Made by a program: the position numbers and the translations under genes. A model generated the notes under the pieces. The model was given only the letters and a program-made list of their open reading frames with translations. It was not told the origin of the DNA and made no database searches. DNA of 38,087 nucleotides, taken from Acetobacteraceae bacterium. Its GTDB lineage: Bacteria; Pseudomonadota; Alphaproteobacteria; Acetobacterales; Acetobacteraceae. The DNA is taken from contig JANXTL010000279.1 in assembly GCA_025352375.1 (NCBI GenBank), positions 1 to 38,087 of the forward strand, in the 5' to 3' direction. Shown in pieces: positions 17,335 to 25,089 of this stretch; the first letter of the stretch is position 1; every line of letters starts with the position of its first letter.

Positions 17335-18153
17335 ATGGACCTCGATTTCAGCGAAGACGAAATCCGCCGCTATTCCCGCCATATTCTGCTCCAGCAGGTC
17401 GGCGGCACCGGGCAGGCGAAACTCAAGGCCGCCAAGGTGCTGGTCGTCGGCGCCGGGGGGCTGGGGTCGCCATTGGCGCTGTATTTGGCCGCCGCCGGCA
17501 TCGGAACGATCGGGTTGGTGGACGACGACCGCGTCGAAATCTCCAATCTCCAACGCCAGATCGCCCATACCACTGCGCGCATTGGAATGCCCAAGGCCCT
17601 ATCGGCGGCCGAGGCAGCGCGCGCCATTAACCCCGAGGTTCACGTCGTCCCGCACGAATTCCGCCTCGGTCCCGACAACGCCATAGGCATGATCGAGCAA
17701 TACGATCTGGTGTGCGACGGCACCGACAATTTCGGCACCCGGTTTCTGATCGCGGATGCCTGCGCATTGGCAAAACGCACTTTGGTCTCGGCGGCGGTGT
17801 TGCGGTTCGATGGGCAGTTGTCAGTGTTCAAGCCGCATACCGGCGGGCCGTGCTACCGCTGCCTTTACCCCGAACCCCCACCCGACGGCCTCGTGCCATC
17901 CTGTGGGGAGGCAGGGGTGCTCGGCGCCGTCACCGGCGTGATGGGCACGTTGCAGGCGACCGAGGTGTTGAAGGAAATTTTGGAAATCGGCGATTCCCTT
18001 TCCGGTCGCCTGCTGGTGTGGGACGCGCTGGAAACCCGCTTTCGCACCATCAAGCTGCGCCCCGATCCCCATTGCGCGTTGTGCGGCCCGAACGCCACCA
18101 TCAAGGATTTGTCGGCGCACGCGGAAACATCGGGGCCGGCCTGTGCCGTCTGA
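17335..18153 (+). CDS. MoeB/ThiF/HesA-family adenylyltransferase
   Basis: E1-like enzymes of this family adenylylate the C-terminal glycine of a small sulfur-carrier protein (MoaD or ThiS). The 272 residues contain the ATP-binding GAGGLGSP (39-46), DDDRVEISNLQRQ, CDGTDNFGTR and two zinc-binding CxxC pairs (C173/C176 and C247/C250). There is no C-terminal rhodanese domain. The frame is open far upstream, but the ATG at 17335 gives the family N-terminus. The DsrE-like gene overlaps its 3' end by 11 bp, which supports a sulfur-transfer role. Confidence 0.92.
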   Translation: MDLDFSEDEIRRYSRHILLQQVGGTGQAKLKAAKVLVVGAGGLGSPLALYLAAAGIGTIGLVDDDRVEISNLQRQIAHTTARIGMPKALSAAEAARAINPEVHVVPHEFRLGPDNAIGMIEQYDLVCDGTDNFGTRFLIADACALAKRTLVSAAVLRFDGQLSVFKPHTGGPCYRCLYPEPPPDGLVPSCGEAGVLGAVTGVMGTLQATEVLKEILEIGDSLSGRLLVWDALETRFRTIKLRPDPHCALCGPNATIKDLSAHAETSGPACAV

Positions 18154-18523
18154 TACTTTAGGCATCCTGCTGATCTCCGGCACCCACGACCGTGCGCATT
18201 ATGCCTTCGTGATGGCCTCCGGCGCGGCCGCGTTGGGCCGGGACGTGGTTCTGTTCGCCACCAACGCCGGCTGCAAAGCTTTACTAAAAGATTGGTCCAG
18301 CCTGGACGACGCAGCACGCGACGCCCGCGTCCAACAGGCCGGGGTCGCCGGCCTGGCGGAGCTCCGCGAAGCAGCGCTGGAACTCAATGTTCGCACGATT
18401 GCCTGCGAGGCAGGGTTGCGCGCCGAACAGATCGACCCCGCCGGCTTGTTGCCCACAACTGAAATCGCCGGGGTCGCGACCTTTCTGTCCGCCGTCGGAT
18501 CGGGGCAGATTGTCACGCTGTAA
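18143..18523 (+). CDS. DsrE family-like protein
   Basis: The 126-residue alpha/beta protein fits the DsrE/DsrF-like family, whose members include sulfur-relay proteins. The GTG at 18143 overlaps the MoeB-like gene by 11 bp, so the two are translated together. It has an early LLISGTHDRAHYAFVMASGA segment and two cysteines, in NAGCKAL and IACEAGL. Neither is in a proven catalytic site, so sulfur carriage is an inference from family and context. Confidence 0.75.
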   Translation: MPSDTLGILLISGTHDRAHYAFVMASGAAALGRDVVLFATNAGCKALLKDWSSLDDAARDARVQQAGVAGLAELREAALELNVRTIACEAGLRAEQIDPAGLLPTTEIAGVATFLSAVGSGQIVTL

Positions 18524-18578
18524 CAAGCGTTTGCCCGGCCACGTTGAAGCTGGTATCGATGCCGTGAAAGGTGCCCGC

Positions 18579-19265
18579 ATGCGTGCTTCCGCAATGGCTC
18601 TGGTGATAGCGGTGATTCTGCCGGTCGCGGGATGGGCGCAACCGACCTCGCCGCCGCCGCCGCCCGCCAAAAAGCCGCCCCCCGTGGTGAGGCCGCATGG
18701 CCCCACGCATGCCCAGAAGCCCCCTACTCGACCGACGGCGACACCCAAACCGCCGGAACCAACCCTCCCGCCCGCCGTCGTCGCCCCCGCGGTAACCCCG
18801 CCTGCCACGAAACCCGCCGACCCTAACAAACCCGCCGTCATTCCCCCAAAACTGCCGCGCTTCGAATCCCTGCGCACCAATGAGGTGAACCTGCGATCCG
18901 GCCCCGGCACCCGTTACAAAATCGACTGGGTCTATAAACGTGCCGACCTGCCGATACAGATCGAGCGCGAGTTCGAACACTGGCGTGCCGTCCGGGATGC
19001 CGACGGCATCCAGGGCTGGGTCAACCAGGCGACCTTGACCGCCCGGCGTAATTTCGTCGTGCAGGGTGACGACGCGACGATGCGAGACGATCCAGACGAC
19101 AAGGCCGCCGCCGTCGCGATCCTGAAGCCGGGCGTCATCGGGCGCATCAAATCGTGCCAAAAGGACGCGGAATGGTGTCAGGTGCAGGTCGCCGGGCACA
19201 GCGGCTACCTGCGTCGTATGCAGTTCTGGGGCACCCTTACCGGCGAGCAGATCCCCTCGCCATGA
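18579..19265 (+). CDS. Secreted bacterial SH3-domain protein with Pro-rich linker
   Basis: A Sec signal peptide (ALVIAVILPVAGWAQ) is followed by a proline/alanine-rich linker of about 70 residues. Two SH3-like repeats come next, the first with NLRSGPGTRYKIDWVYKRAD and GWVNQATL, the second ending in GHSGYLRRMQFWG. Such periplasmic SH3 proteins are thought to bind peptidoglycan or envelope partners. The ATG at 18579 is chosen because the signal peptide begins there; the frame is open to 18387. Its stop overlaps the next start as ATGA. Confidence 0.85.
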   Translation: MRASAMALVIAVILPVAGWAQPTSPPPPPAKKPPPVVRPHGPTHAQKPPTRPTATPKPPEPTLPPAVVAPAVTPPATKPADPNKPAVIPPKLPRFESLRTNEVNLRSGPGTRYKIDWVYKRADLPIQIEREFEHWRAVRDADGIQGWVNQATLTARRNFVVQGDDATMRDDPDDKAAAVAILKPGVIGRIKSCQKDAEWCQVQVAGHSGYLRRMQFWGTLTGEQIPSP

Positions 19266-19690
19266 GTGCCGATGGCCAAAACGATGAGGCCATTCGCGTG
19301 GCCTTTGCCACGACAAGCCGCATCGCACTGGTCGGCGCCTCCGCCAAGCCGTGGCGCGCTTCGCATGAGGTGATGCGCTTCCTGCTGGATCGCGGGTTCG
19401 ACGTCACGCCAGTGAACCCGACCTTGGCCGGCCAAACCATTCACGGTCGCCTGGTGGTCGCCAGCTTGGCCGACGCGGGTCCGTTGGAAATGGTGGACGT
19501 CTTCCGCAACGCCTCTCACGTCAGTGCCCTCGTCGATACCGCCATCCAGCTCGGCGCCAAAACCATCTGGATGCAGTTGGACGTGATCGACGACGCAGCG
19601 GCCGCGCGGGCACGGGATGCCGGGGTCGCGGTCTTCATGGATCGGTGTCCTGTTATCGAGGATCGGCGGCTCGGACTATTCCGCCATTGA
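19262..19690 (+). CDS. CoA-binding domain protein
   Basis: A 142-residue Rossmann protein of the CoA-binding (YccU-like) family. SRIALVGASAKPWRASHEVM is the nucleotide-binding start, PVNPTLAGQTIHG is the family strand-turn, and TIWMQLDVID with the late MDRCPVIE complete the fold. The cellular role is unknown. The ATG at 19262 overlaps the SH3 gene stop by 4 nt, so both come from one transcript. Confidence 0.9.
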   Translation: MSADGQNDEAIRVAFATTSRIALVGASAKPWRASHEVMRFLLDRGFDVTPVNPTLAGQTIHGRLVVASLADAGPLEMVDVFRNASHVSALVDTAIQLGAKTIWMQLDVIDDAAAARARDAGVAVFMDRCPVIEDRRLGLFRH

Positions 19691-19759
19691 AGTCTCGGCC
19701 CGGAAGGGCCATTTTGCATCCGACTTAAGGTCGAAACAGCGGACCCACGGGGACCCATC

Positions 19760-20656
19760 ATGACCAACGAAGAACGCGACATCATCACCCAGTTCCTCAC
19801 CCGCGTCAGCGGCGCACAGCCGCAGCCGCAAACGGGCCTGACCTCCGGTTCCGTCCCCGCCACGGTTCAGCCGCCGTTGCTGCCGGTCGATCGCGACGCC
19901 GACGCCCTGATCGGCGCCCTGTTCCAGCAATACCCGGACGCGCGCTACCGCCTGACGCAGACCGCGTTCGTGCAGGAGCATGCGCTGGCCGAGGCCCAGA
20001 ACCGCATCCAGCGCCTGGAATGGGAACTGCAACAGACCCAGCAAGCCATGCAGCAGGCGCAGCAAGCCGCGCGGGCAGCCCAGCAGCGCCCTTCGGGCGG
20101 CCTGTTCGGCGGGTTGTTCGGCGGCCGGACGCAGGCTCCGCCGCCCCCGCCACAGGCAGCGCCAGGTTGGAACGCCGGCCCGGCACCGCAACAGCAGCCG
20201 ATGTATCAGCAGGCGCCCCCGCCGCCGCAGTATGCGCCGGGTTATCAGCCCGGCATGTTCCAGCAGCGGCCCGGCGGTGGCTTTCTGTCCTCGGCCCTGA
20301 CAACCGCGGCCGGCGTCGGCGGCGGCATTCTTGCGGCGCAAGCCCTCACCGGCCTGTTCTCCGGCCATCAAGGGGGCGGTATGATGGGCGGCGGTATGAT
20401 GGGCGGCGGCGGGTTCGGTGGCGGCAGCCCCTGGGCCGGATCGACGCAACCCGATTATGCCCAGCCGGACAGCAACTGGGGCGGTGGCGGCGGCCCGGCT
20501 AACCAGGGCGCCATCGACAACGGCACCTGGGACCAGCCCGCGCCTGAGCAAACAACCTGGACCGACAACAATAGCGGCGGTGGTGGTGGCGGCTGGGATT
20601 CCGGCGGCGACTCCGGCGGTGGTGGCGGCGGCGGCGGCTCGGACGACACGTTCTAG
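19760..20656 (+). CDS. DUF2076 family protein with Gly-rich tail
   Basis: The N-terminal 100 residues (MTNEERDIITQFLTRV and YRLTQTAFVQEHALAEA) are typical of DUF2076, which has a helical, partly coiled-coil start. A Gln/Pro-rich linker follows, then a hydrophobic segment (SALTTAAGVGGGILAAQALTG), and the last 100 residues are mostly Gly with Ser/Asp. The low-complexity tail suggests a flexible envelope-related protein; no function is known. Its TAG stop is followed in the same frame, after five codons, by the modB reading frame. Confidence 0.88.
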   Translation: MTNEERDIITQFLTRVSGAQPQPQTGLTSGSVPATVQPPLLPVDRDADALIGALFQQYPDARYRLTQTAFVQEHALAEAQNRIQRLEWELQQTQQAMQQAQQAARAAQQRPSGGLFGGLFGGRTQAPPPPPQAAPGWNAGPAPQQQPMYQQAPPPPQYAPGYQPGMFQQRPGGGFLSSALTTAAGVGGGILAAQALTGLFSGHQGGGMMGGGMMGGGGFGGGSPWAGSTQPDYAQPDSNWGGGGGPANQGAIDNGTWDQPAPEQTTWTDNNSGGGGGGWDSGGDSGGGGGGGGSDDTF

Positions 20657-20671
20657 AACACCACCGGCATT

Positions 20672-21376
20672 TTGGGCGGTTTCGCCGACACATTCAGCTC
20701 TACTGAGTGGCAGGCGATCCGCCTGACGCTGATCGTTGCCTCTCGTGCGGTGGCGATCGACCTGCCGTTGGCAATGGGGCTGGCATACTTGCTCTCCCGC
20801 GGGCGGTTTGCCGGTCGGGGCGTGCTGGACACCGTGACGCATTTGCCGCTGGTGCTGCCACCGGTCGTGGTGGGCTGGTTGCTGCTTTTGCTGTTCGGAC
20901 TGCACGGGCCGATTGGTGCTTGGCTGTACGGCTGGTTCGGCATCCGGCTGGTGTTCAGTCAGGCAGGCGCGGTGTTGGCCTGCGCCACCATGATCCTTCC
21001 CCTGATGCTACGCGCCATCCGGTTGTCGCTGGAGGCGGTGGACCCAGGCCTGGAGCAGGCCGCCCGTAGCCTCGGCGCCGGCGTGTGGGACCGATTCCTG
21101 TCCATCACGCTGCCGCTCGCGGCCCCCGGCGTGTTGGTCGCCGCGATCGGCGGGTTCGCCGCCGCCCTGGGGGAATTCGGCGCGGTCATCACCTTCGCCG
21201 CCAATATCCCCGGCCAGACCCAGACCCTGCCGCTGGCAATCTACAGCGCATTGCAAAGCCCGGGCGGGGAGGCCGCGGCAGCCCGTTTATCCCTCGTATC
21301 CGTGGTGTTGGCGGTCGTTTTCCTGACGTTGGCCGAAGGGCTGGGCCGGCGGCTGCGCGCCCGGGTCGGCCGTTAA
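20672..21376 (+). CDS. modB: Molybdate ABC transporter permease ModB
   Basis: ModB forms the membrane channel of the molybdate importer. The 234 residues show five membrane segments. The cytoplasmic loop EQAARSLGAGVWDRFLSITLP contacts the ATPase ModC, and GEFGAVITFAANIPG is characteristic of molybdate permeases. The start is unusual: the frame opens five codons after the DUF2076 TAG, contains no ATG before the first membrane helix, and has no visible ribosome-binding site. TTG at 20672 is the best start. modA and modC are absent nearby. The last 90 bp overlap the opposing opgH-like gene. Confidence 0.9.
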   Translation: MGGFADTFSSTEWQAIRLTLIVASRAVAIDLPLAMGLAYLLSRGRFAGRGVLDTVTHLPLVLPPVVVGWLLLLLFGLHGPIGAWLYGWFGIRLVFSQAGAVLACATMILPLMLRAIRLSLEAVDPGLEQAARSLGAGVWDRFLSITLPLAAPGVLVAAIGGFAAALGEFGAVITFAANIPGQTQTLPLAIYSALQSPGGEAAAARLSLVSVVLAVVFLTLAEGLGRRLRARVGR

Positions 21377-22972
21377 CAATTCCTCCGGTGTTGCCGCAAC
21401 GCGGTGCCGGCGCAACCACGCGCCGAAGCGAGGACTGGCCGTCAGCACACAGAAGGGGATCGCCAGCACCAAACCGCCAGCCAAGGGTGCCGCCCACAAC
21501 ACCGTCCGCCATCCCGCATGGGCGAAGGCAGCGAACGCCACGGCGCCGATCGCCGTATGCGGCCACAGCAGCCGAGCGGCCTCAGCCCAGGAAACGCCAC
21601 GGTCGGAGCGATTTTGCGGCAGCCACGCGGCGCGCGTGCCCAACAGCAGCCGCACCGTAGTGCCGGTTTTGCTGACGACCGAAATCGCGTCCATCAGCAG
21701 GGTGAAGACCGTCTCGGCCGCCATGCCAGTCAACATGCGGGCCGCGCCGCCATAGCGGGTGCGCTGGTCGCGGGAAGTCAGCACCTGCGCATAACCCAGC
21801 AGCTTGGGCGCGTAGATCGCAACGGCCCAGGCCAGCATGACCGCCAACACCCGCTCGGCGGGAAACGGGGACTCCGCGTCGGTCGCGGCCGCGACGGCGG
21901 CGGCCAGGAGAATGACCAGATAGAACGGCGTGCAACCGAACAGCAGGATCGCCTGCACCAACTGCCAACGCCCCATCGGTCGCAGCCCGGGCATACGGAG
22001 AAGGTGCCGATATTCCAGATTGCCCGCGAGCCAGCGGAGTTCCCGGCGCATGAACTCCGGCAACGCAGGCGGGTTGGCTTCGAAGGAGCCATCCTCCTCC
22101 GGCAACAGCCGGACGCCCCAGCCGGCACCGGCGAGCAGCGCCGCCTCAACCTGATCGTGCGAAAGGATCGGGCTGCCGTTGGGCAGCAACGGCAGCCGGC
22201 AGTGCGCTCTGAAGGGTGCGATGCGCACCATCGCGTTATGGCCCCAGTAGCAGCACTCGTCCCCCTGCCACCACGCCAGCGCCGCCGCCCAGGTGCGCAT
22301 GCCCGCGCGCATCCCGAACTGAAACAGGCGGGGAAGGGCTGAGGCGGCCGGTAGGCCGACGGTCAGATGCTGAACAATGCCCAGATGAGGGTTTTCGTCC
22401 ATTTCCCGAGCGAGCCGCAGCACGGCGCGGGCGGACATTTCGGAGTCTGCGTCAAGGGCCAGCATCGACTCGAACCCTTCGGCGTGGCGGTCGAGGAAAT
22501 CCATGACGTTGCCGGCTTTGAACCGGGTGTTCTCCAAGCGGCGTCGGTAGTGGACACGGCCATGGTATGACGTCTGAAAGGCCGCGACGGCCGGTTCTTC
22601 GGCCGCGTCGGTGCTGTCGGACAGGATGAATACCGCGAACCGGTCGCCCGCACCGGTCGCGTCCAGGTCATCCAAAAGCCGGCGCAGCGGCGGGAGGACG
22701 GCGCTCATGTCCTCATTCCGCACCGTCAGCGCGATGGCAATGCGGCTTTTCGGCCGATAGGACGCATCCGATGGCTGCCTGCGGTGCAGCATCCCCACCA
22801 GTCCGTTGGTCAGGCATAAGCCCACCCATAGGGACGCCAGCGCGAAGCTGCCCATCATCGCGCCCTTTGCCACCGTCCAGCCGCCAGGCGCCAGTGCGCG
22901 ATACATCAGCCATGACAAGGCAAATGCCGTCAGCAAACTGCTACATACGACGATCGCGCGGCGGCGCTTCAT
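21287..22972 (-). CDS. Glucans biosynthesis glucosyltransferase, OpgH/MdoH-like
   Basis: OpgH is an inner-membrane GT2 enzyme that builds osmoregulated periplasmic glucan from UDP-glucose. The 561 residues carry D119, a DAD at 174-176, HDQVEAAL with D273, and RELRW at 310-314 in place of QxxRW, plus several membrane helices. E. coli OpgH is longer. No opgG is next to it. The ATG at 22972 follows AGGAG by 5 nt, although the frame is open to 23149. Its 3' end runs 90 bp into modB on the other strand. Confidence 0.88.
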   Translation of the reverse strand: MKRRRAIVVCSSLLTAFALSWLMYRALAPGGWTVAKGAMMGSFALASLWVGLCLTNGLVGMLHRRQPSDASYRPKSRIAIALTVRNEDMSAVLPPLRRLLDDLDATGAGDRFAVFILSDSTDAAEEPAVAAFQTSYHGRVHYRRRLENTRFKAGNVMDFLDRHAEGFESMLALDADSEMSARAVLRLAREMDENPHLGIVQHLTVGLPAASALPRLFQFGMRAGMRTWAAALAWWQGDECCYWGHNAMVRIAPFRAHCRLPLLPNGSPILSHDQVEAALLAGAGWGVRLLPEEDGSFEANPPALPEFMRRELRWLAGNLEYRHLLRMPGLRPMGRWQLVQAILLFGCTPFYLVILLAAAVAAATDAESPFPAERVLAVMLAWAVAIYAPKLLGYAQVLTSRDQRTRYGGAARMLTGMAAETVFTLLMDAISVVSKTGTTVRLLLGTRAAWLPQNRSDRGVSWAEAARLLWPHTAIGAVAFAAFAHAGWRTVLWAAPLAGGLVLAIPFCVLTASPRFGAWLRRHRVAATPEELLTADPGAQPPAQPFGQRQENDRQHHGYEG

Positions 22973-23037
22973 GAGTGCTCCTGCAGACGCTTGCGCCAAC
23001 CCTGGCCGGCGCGGGGTTGGGCCTGTATAGCCGCTCC

Positions 23038-24174
23038 ATGCAACAAAGCGCCGATCCCGTTGTCGCCGTGGTTCTTTCCCCCCGGGAGGGTTTCGGGCCC
23101 AACCGCACGGGCGCCATCGGGCTGTTGGCTCGCCGGCTGGTGGCGACACCCGGTTTCCGCACCGTCATTTACGGCGGGGAGCAGGATGGTCCGATCTTCC
23201 CCGGCATCGATTTCGTCGCCCTCAAACCCACCATCTGGCGCCCTGGCCCGACCAACGTCCGCTTCGCCATCAGCGTCGCCAACGCCCTGAAGCGCGAACG
23301 CCCCGCGTTGGTGGAAGTCCACAACCGGCCCGAAATCGCCCTGACCATCGCGGCCCGTTTGCCCGATATCCCCATCACGCTGATCCTGAACAACGATCCG
23401 CAGGAGATGCGCGGCGCCAAAACGCCGGCCGACCGTGCCGCGCTGCTGCGCAAGCTGGCGCTGGTGATGACGTCGTCGGCGTATTTGCGCGGCCGGGTGT
23501 TGGACGGTGTGGCGTCCCCCGATCGCCTGCCCGTGGTGCTGCCCAACTGCCTGGACCTGACAGAACTCCCGCCGCCCCGCCCGCGGGAGCGGCTGATCCT
23601 GTTCGCCGGCCGTGTCGTTGCCGAGAAAGGCCCCGACGCCTTCGTCATGGCCTGCGCCGCGGCCCTGCCGCATCTGCCGGGCTGGCACGCGACGATCGTC
23701 GGCGCCGACCGTTTTCACCTTAACAGCCCGGAAACCGTGTTTCTCCAATCGGTGCGGGCGGCGGCCGAGCAGGCATCGGTGTCGATGGCCGGTTATCGAG
23801 ACCACCCCGATGTGCTGGAGGCGATGGCCAAAGCGGCGATCGTGGTCGTACCCAGCCGCTGGCCCGAACCGTTCGGGCTGGTGGCGCTAGAGGCGATGGC
23901 GAGCGGCGCTGCCCTGGTGTGCTCCCCGCGCGGCGGCCTGAAGGAGGTCGCGGGCGATGCTGCCGTCTATGCCGATCCCGACAAACCCGAGGAGATCGCG
24001 GCAGCGCTCCGCAGCCTCGGCCGGCATGAGGCTCGGCGGAACCAATTGGCTGCGGCCGGCCGGGCCAGGGCGAAGATGTTCGATCTGCCGGTCATTGCAG
24101 AACAACTGGCGGGTTTACGGCGCGGTGTTCTGCGGGATCGCGCTCTCTCCTGTTATGGTCGGACCCGACCATGA
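23038..24174 (+). CDS. Family 4 glycosyltransferase
   Basis: A GT-B, retaining glycosyltransferase of 378 residues. The C-terminal donor-binding half is clear: LILFAGRVVAEKGPDAFV, then PEPFGLVALEAMASGAALVCS, which contains the EX7E motif. The acceptor half is less conserved. I chose the ATG at 23038; a GTG at 22975 is in frame but would sit 2 bp from the divergent opgH ATG. Neither has a strong ribosome-binding site. Pairing with opgH suggests envelope glycan work, but the sugar is unknown. Confidence 0.85.
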   Translation: MQQSADPVVAVVLSPREGFGPNRTGAIGLLARRLVATPGFRTVIYGGEQDGPIFPGIDFVALKPTIWRPGPTNVRFAISVANALKRERPALVEVHNRPEIALTIAARLPDIPITLILNNDPQEMRGAKTPADRAALLRKLALVMTSSAYLRGRVLDGVASPDRLPVVLPNCLDLTELPPPRPRERLILFAGRVVAEKGPDAFVMACAAALPHLPGWHATIVGADRFHLNSPETVFLQSVRAAAEQASVSMAGYRDHPDVLEAMAKAAIVVVPSRWPEPFGLVALEAMASGAALVCSPRGGLKEVAGDAAVYADPDKPEEIAAALRSLGRHEARRNQLAAAGRARAKMFDLPVIAEQLAGLRRGVLRDRALSCYGRTRP

Positions 24175-24213
24175 CAGGGTGGGGGTGGATGGCTTCCTCC
24201 ACATCCCGCAAGC

Positions 24214-24343
24214 GGTCTTTGCCAGCTTGTCGCCGTTGCGGCGGCCGCAGCCACGGTGAACCCTTCGCGGGCTAAACGGCGGGCGATGGCGGTACCGATG
24301 TAATCGCCGGCCCCGACGACCGCGACAGAACCCGGGGCGTCAT
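24214..24343 (-). pseudogene. Frameshifted, truncated SDR (NAD-binding) remnant
   Basis: In one leftward frame the translation reads SVAVVGAGDYIGTAIARRL and continues REGFTV, the classic N-terminal Rossmann motif of a short-chain dehydrogenase. A 1-2 nt shift after FTVA then restores GRRNGDKLA, also typical of this SDR group. Similarity stops near 24214, so over 80 percent of a normal 240-residue SDR is missing. An ATG at 24343 overlaps the DedA stop (ATGA), but it is out of frame with the Rossmann motif. This is a decayed gene once coupled to dedA. The convergent GT4 gene ends 39 bp beyond the remnant. Confidence 0.7.
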
Positions 24344-24963
24344 CGCGCCTTCGCCGCCACCAACCGGTGCAGCGCGTATGCCCCGACACAACACACAGCC
24401 AGCATCCCGCCCCAGACCGACACCGCGATCCAGTTCCCCTCCCGCAGCGCATCGAGCATCAAGCCCGCGAACTGCGCCGGGTAGACATGCGCCGGCGCCC
24501 ACACGAACGCGGATGCGACATTGGCCAGTAGGAAACGCCGGCGTTGCATCCCCGCCATGCCCGCGACCAGCGGCACGGTGGACCGCAGGATCGGGACGAA
24601 CCGGCACAGCGCCACGCTGGCGACGCCATAACGGTCGAAAAACCAATCCGCTCGGCTCATGAGTTCCGGCCAGCGGGAGAATGGCCACACGGTGCGTAAC
24701 GTCGACGCGTAGCGGGCGCCGACACTGTAGGACACGAAATCGCCTATCACCGCGCCGACAATGGCCAGCCCCAGGAACGGCAACATCGGTTGTCCGGCCG
24801 CCGCCGCCGCCCCCGTGACCGCCATCAGGATCGGCGTGCCCGGCACGATGATCCCGAGCACGGCGACGGCCTCGATAATCGCGGCGGCGAACACGATCGC
24901 CAGCGCCCAACTTGGGTGCTGCGCGACGAGGCCGATAACGGAATCAACCCATGACCAGATCAT
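24340..24963 (-). CDS. DedA/SNARE-associated family membrane protein
   Basis: DedA proteins are multi-pass inner-membrane proteins; some flip undecaprenyl phosphate or phospholipids. The 207 residues have the family hallmarks: an early EAVAVLGIIVPGTPIL, a middle GDFVSYSVGARY, and the core FDRYGVASVALCRFVPILRST followed by PLVAGMAGM. The Arg in CRFVP is essential in studied members. It ends in an ATGA overlap with the SDR remnant. Confidence 0.92.
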   Translation of the reverse strand: MIWSWVDSVIGLVAQHPSWALAIVFAAAIIEAVAVLGIIVPGTPILMAVTGAAAAAGQPMLPFLGLAIVGAVIGDFVSYSVGARYASTLRTVWPFSRWPELMSRADWFFDRYGVASVALCRFVPILRSTVPLVAGMAGMQRRRFLLANVASAFVWAPAHVYPAQFAGLMLDALREGNWIAVSVWGGMLAVCCVGAYALHRLVAAKAR

Positions 24964-25004
24964 CCCGCCAGTATGGGGATCGGGAATGGCGAAAGAAAGG
25001 CCTA

Positions 25005-25055
25005 ATACCTACGGTCTGAAATAATGACTCTTCCATTATTTCAGACCGTTGGTAT
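25005..25055. repeat. 51-bp near-perfect hairpin (22-bp arms, 7-nt loop)
   Basis: The left arm (25005-25026, ATACCTACGGTCTG...) and right arm (25034-25055) pair over 22 bp with one mismatch around the loop ACTCTTC. It lies between the aldose epimerase stop and the DedA start, both leftward. It has no U-tract after it, so it is not a textbook terminator. It may be a REP/MITE-like element or an mRNA stabiliser. Confidence 0.85.
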
Positions 25056-25089
25056 GCGCGCGGGGTTGGCGGGGCGGCCGCGCGCCAAA

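Noticed and set aside
19676-20905. Leftward 409-codon open frame across the DUF2076 gene
   Set aside because: It mirrors the Gly/Gln-rich DUF2076 and modB coding regions and is of low complexity with no family.
24153-24452. Intact 99-codon leftward gene containing the Rossmann motif
   Set aside because: It starts inside dedA in another frame, and the SDR similarity breaks at a frameshift, so it is a remnant.
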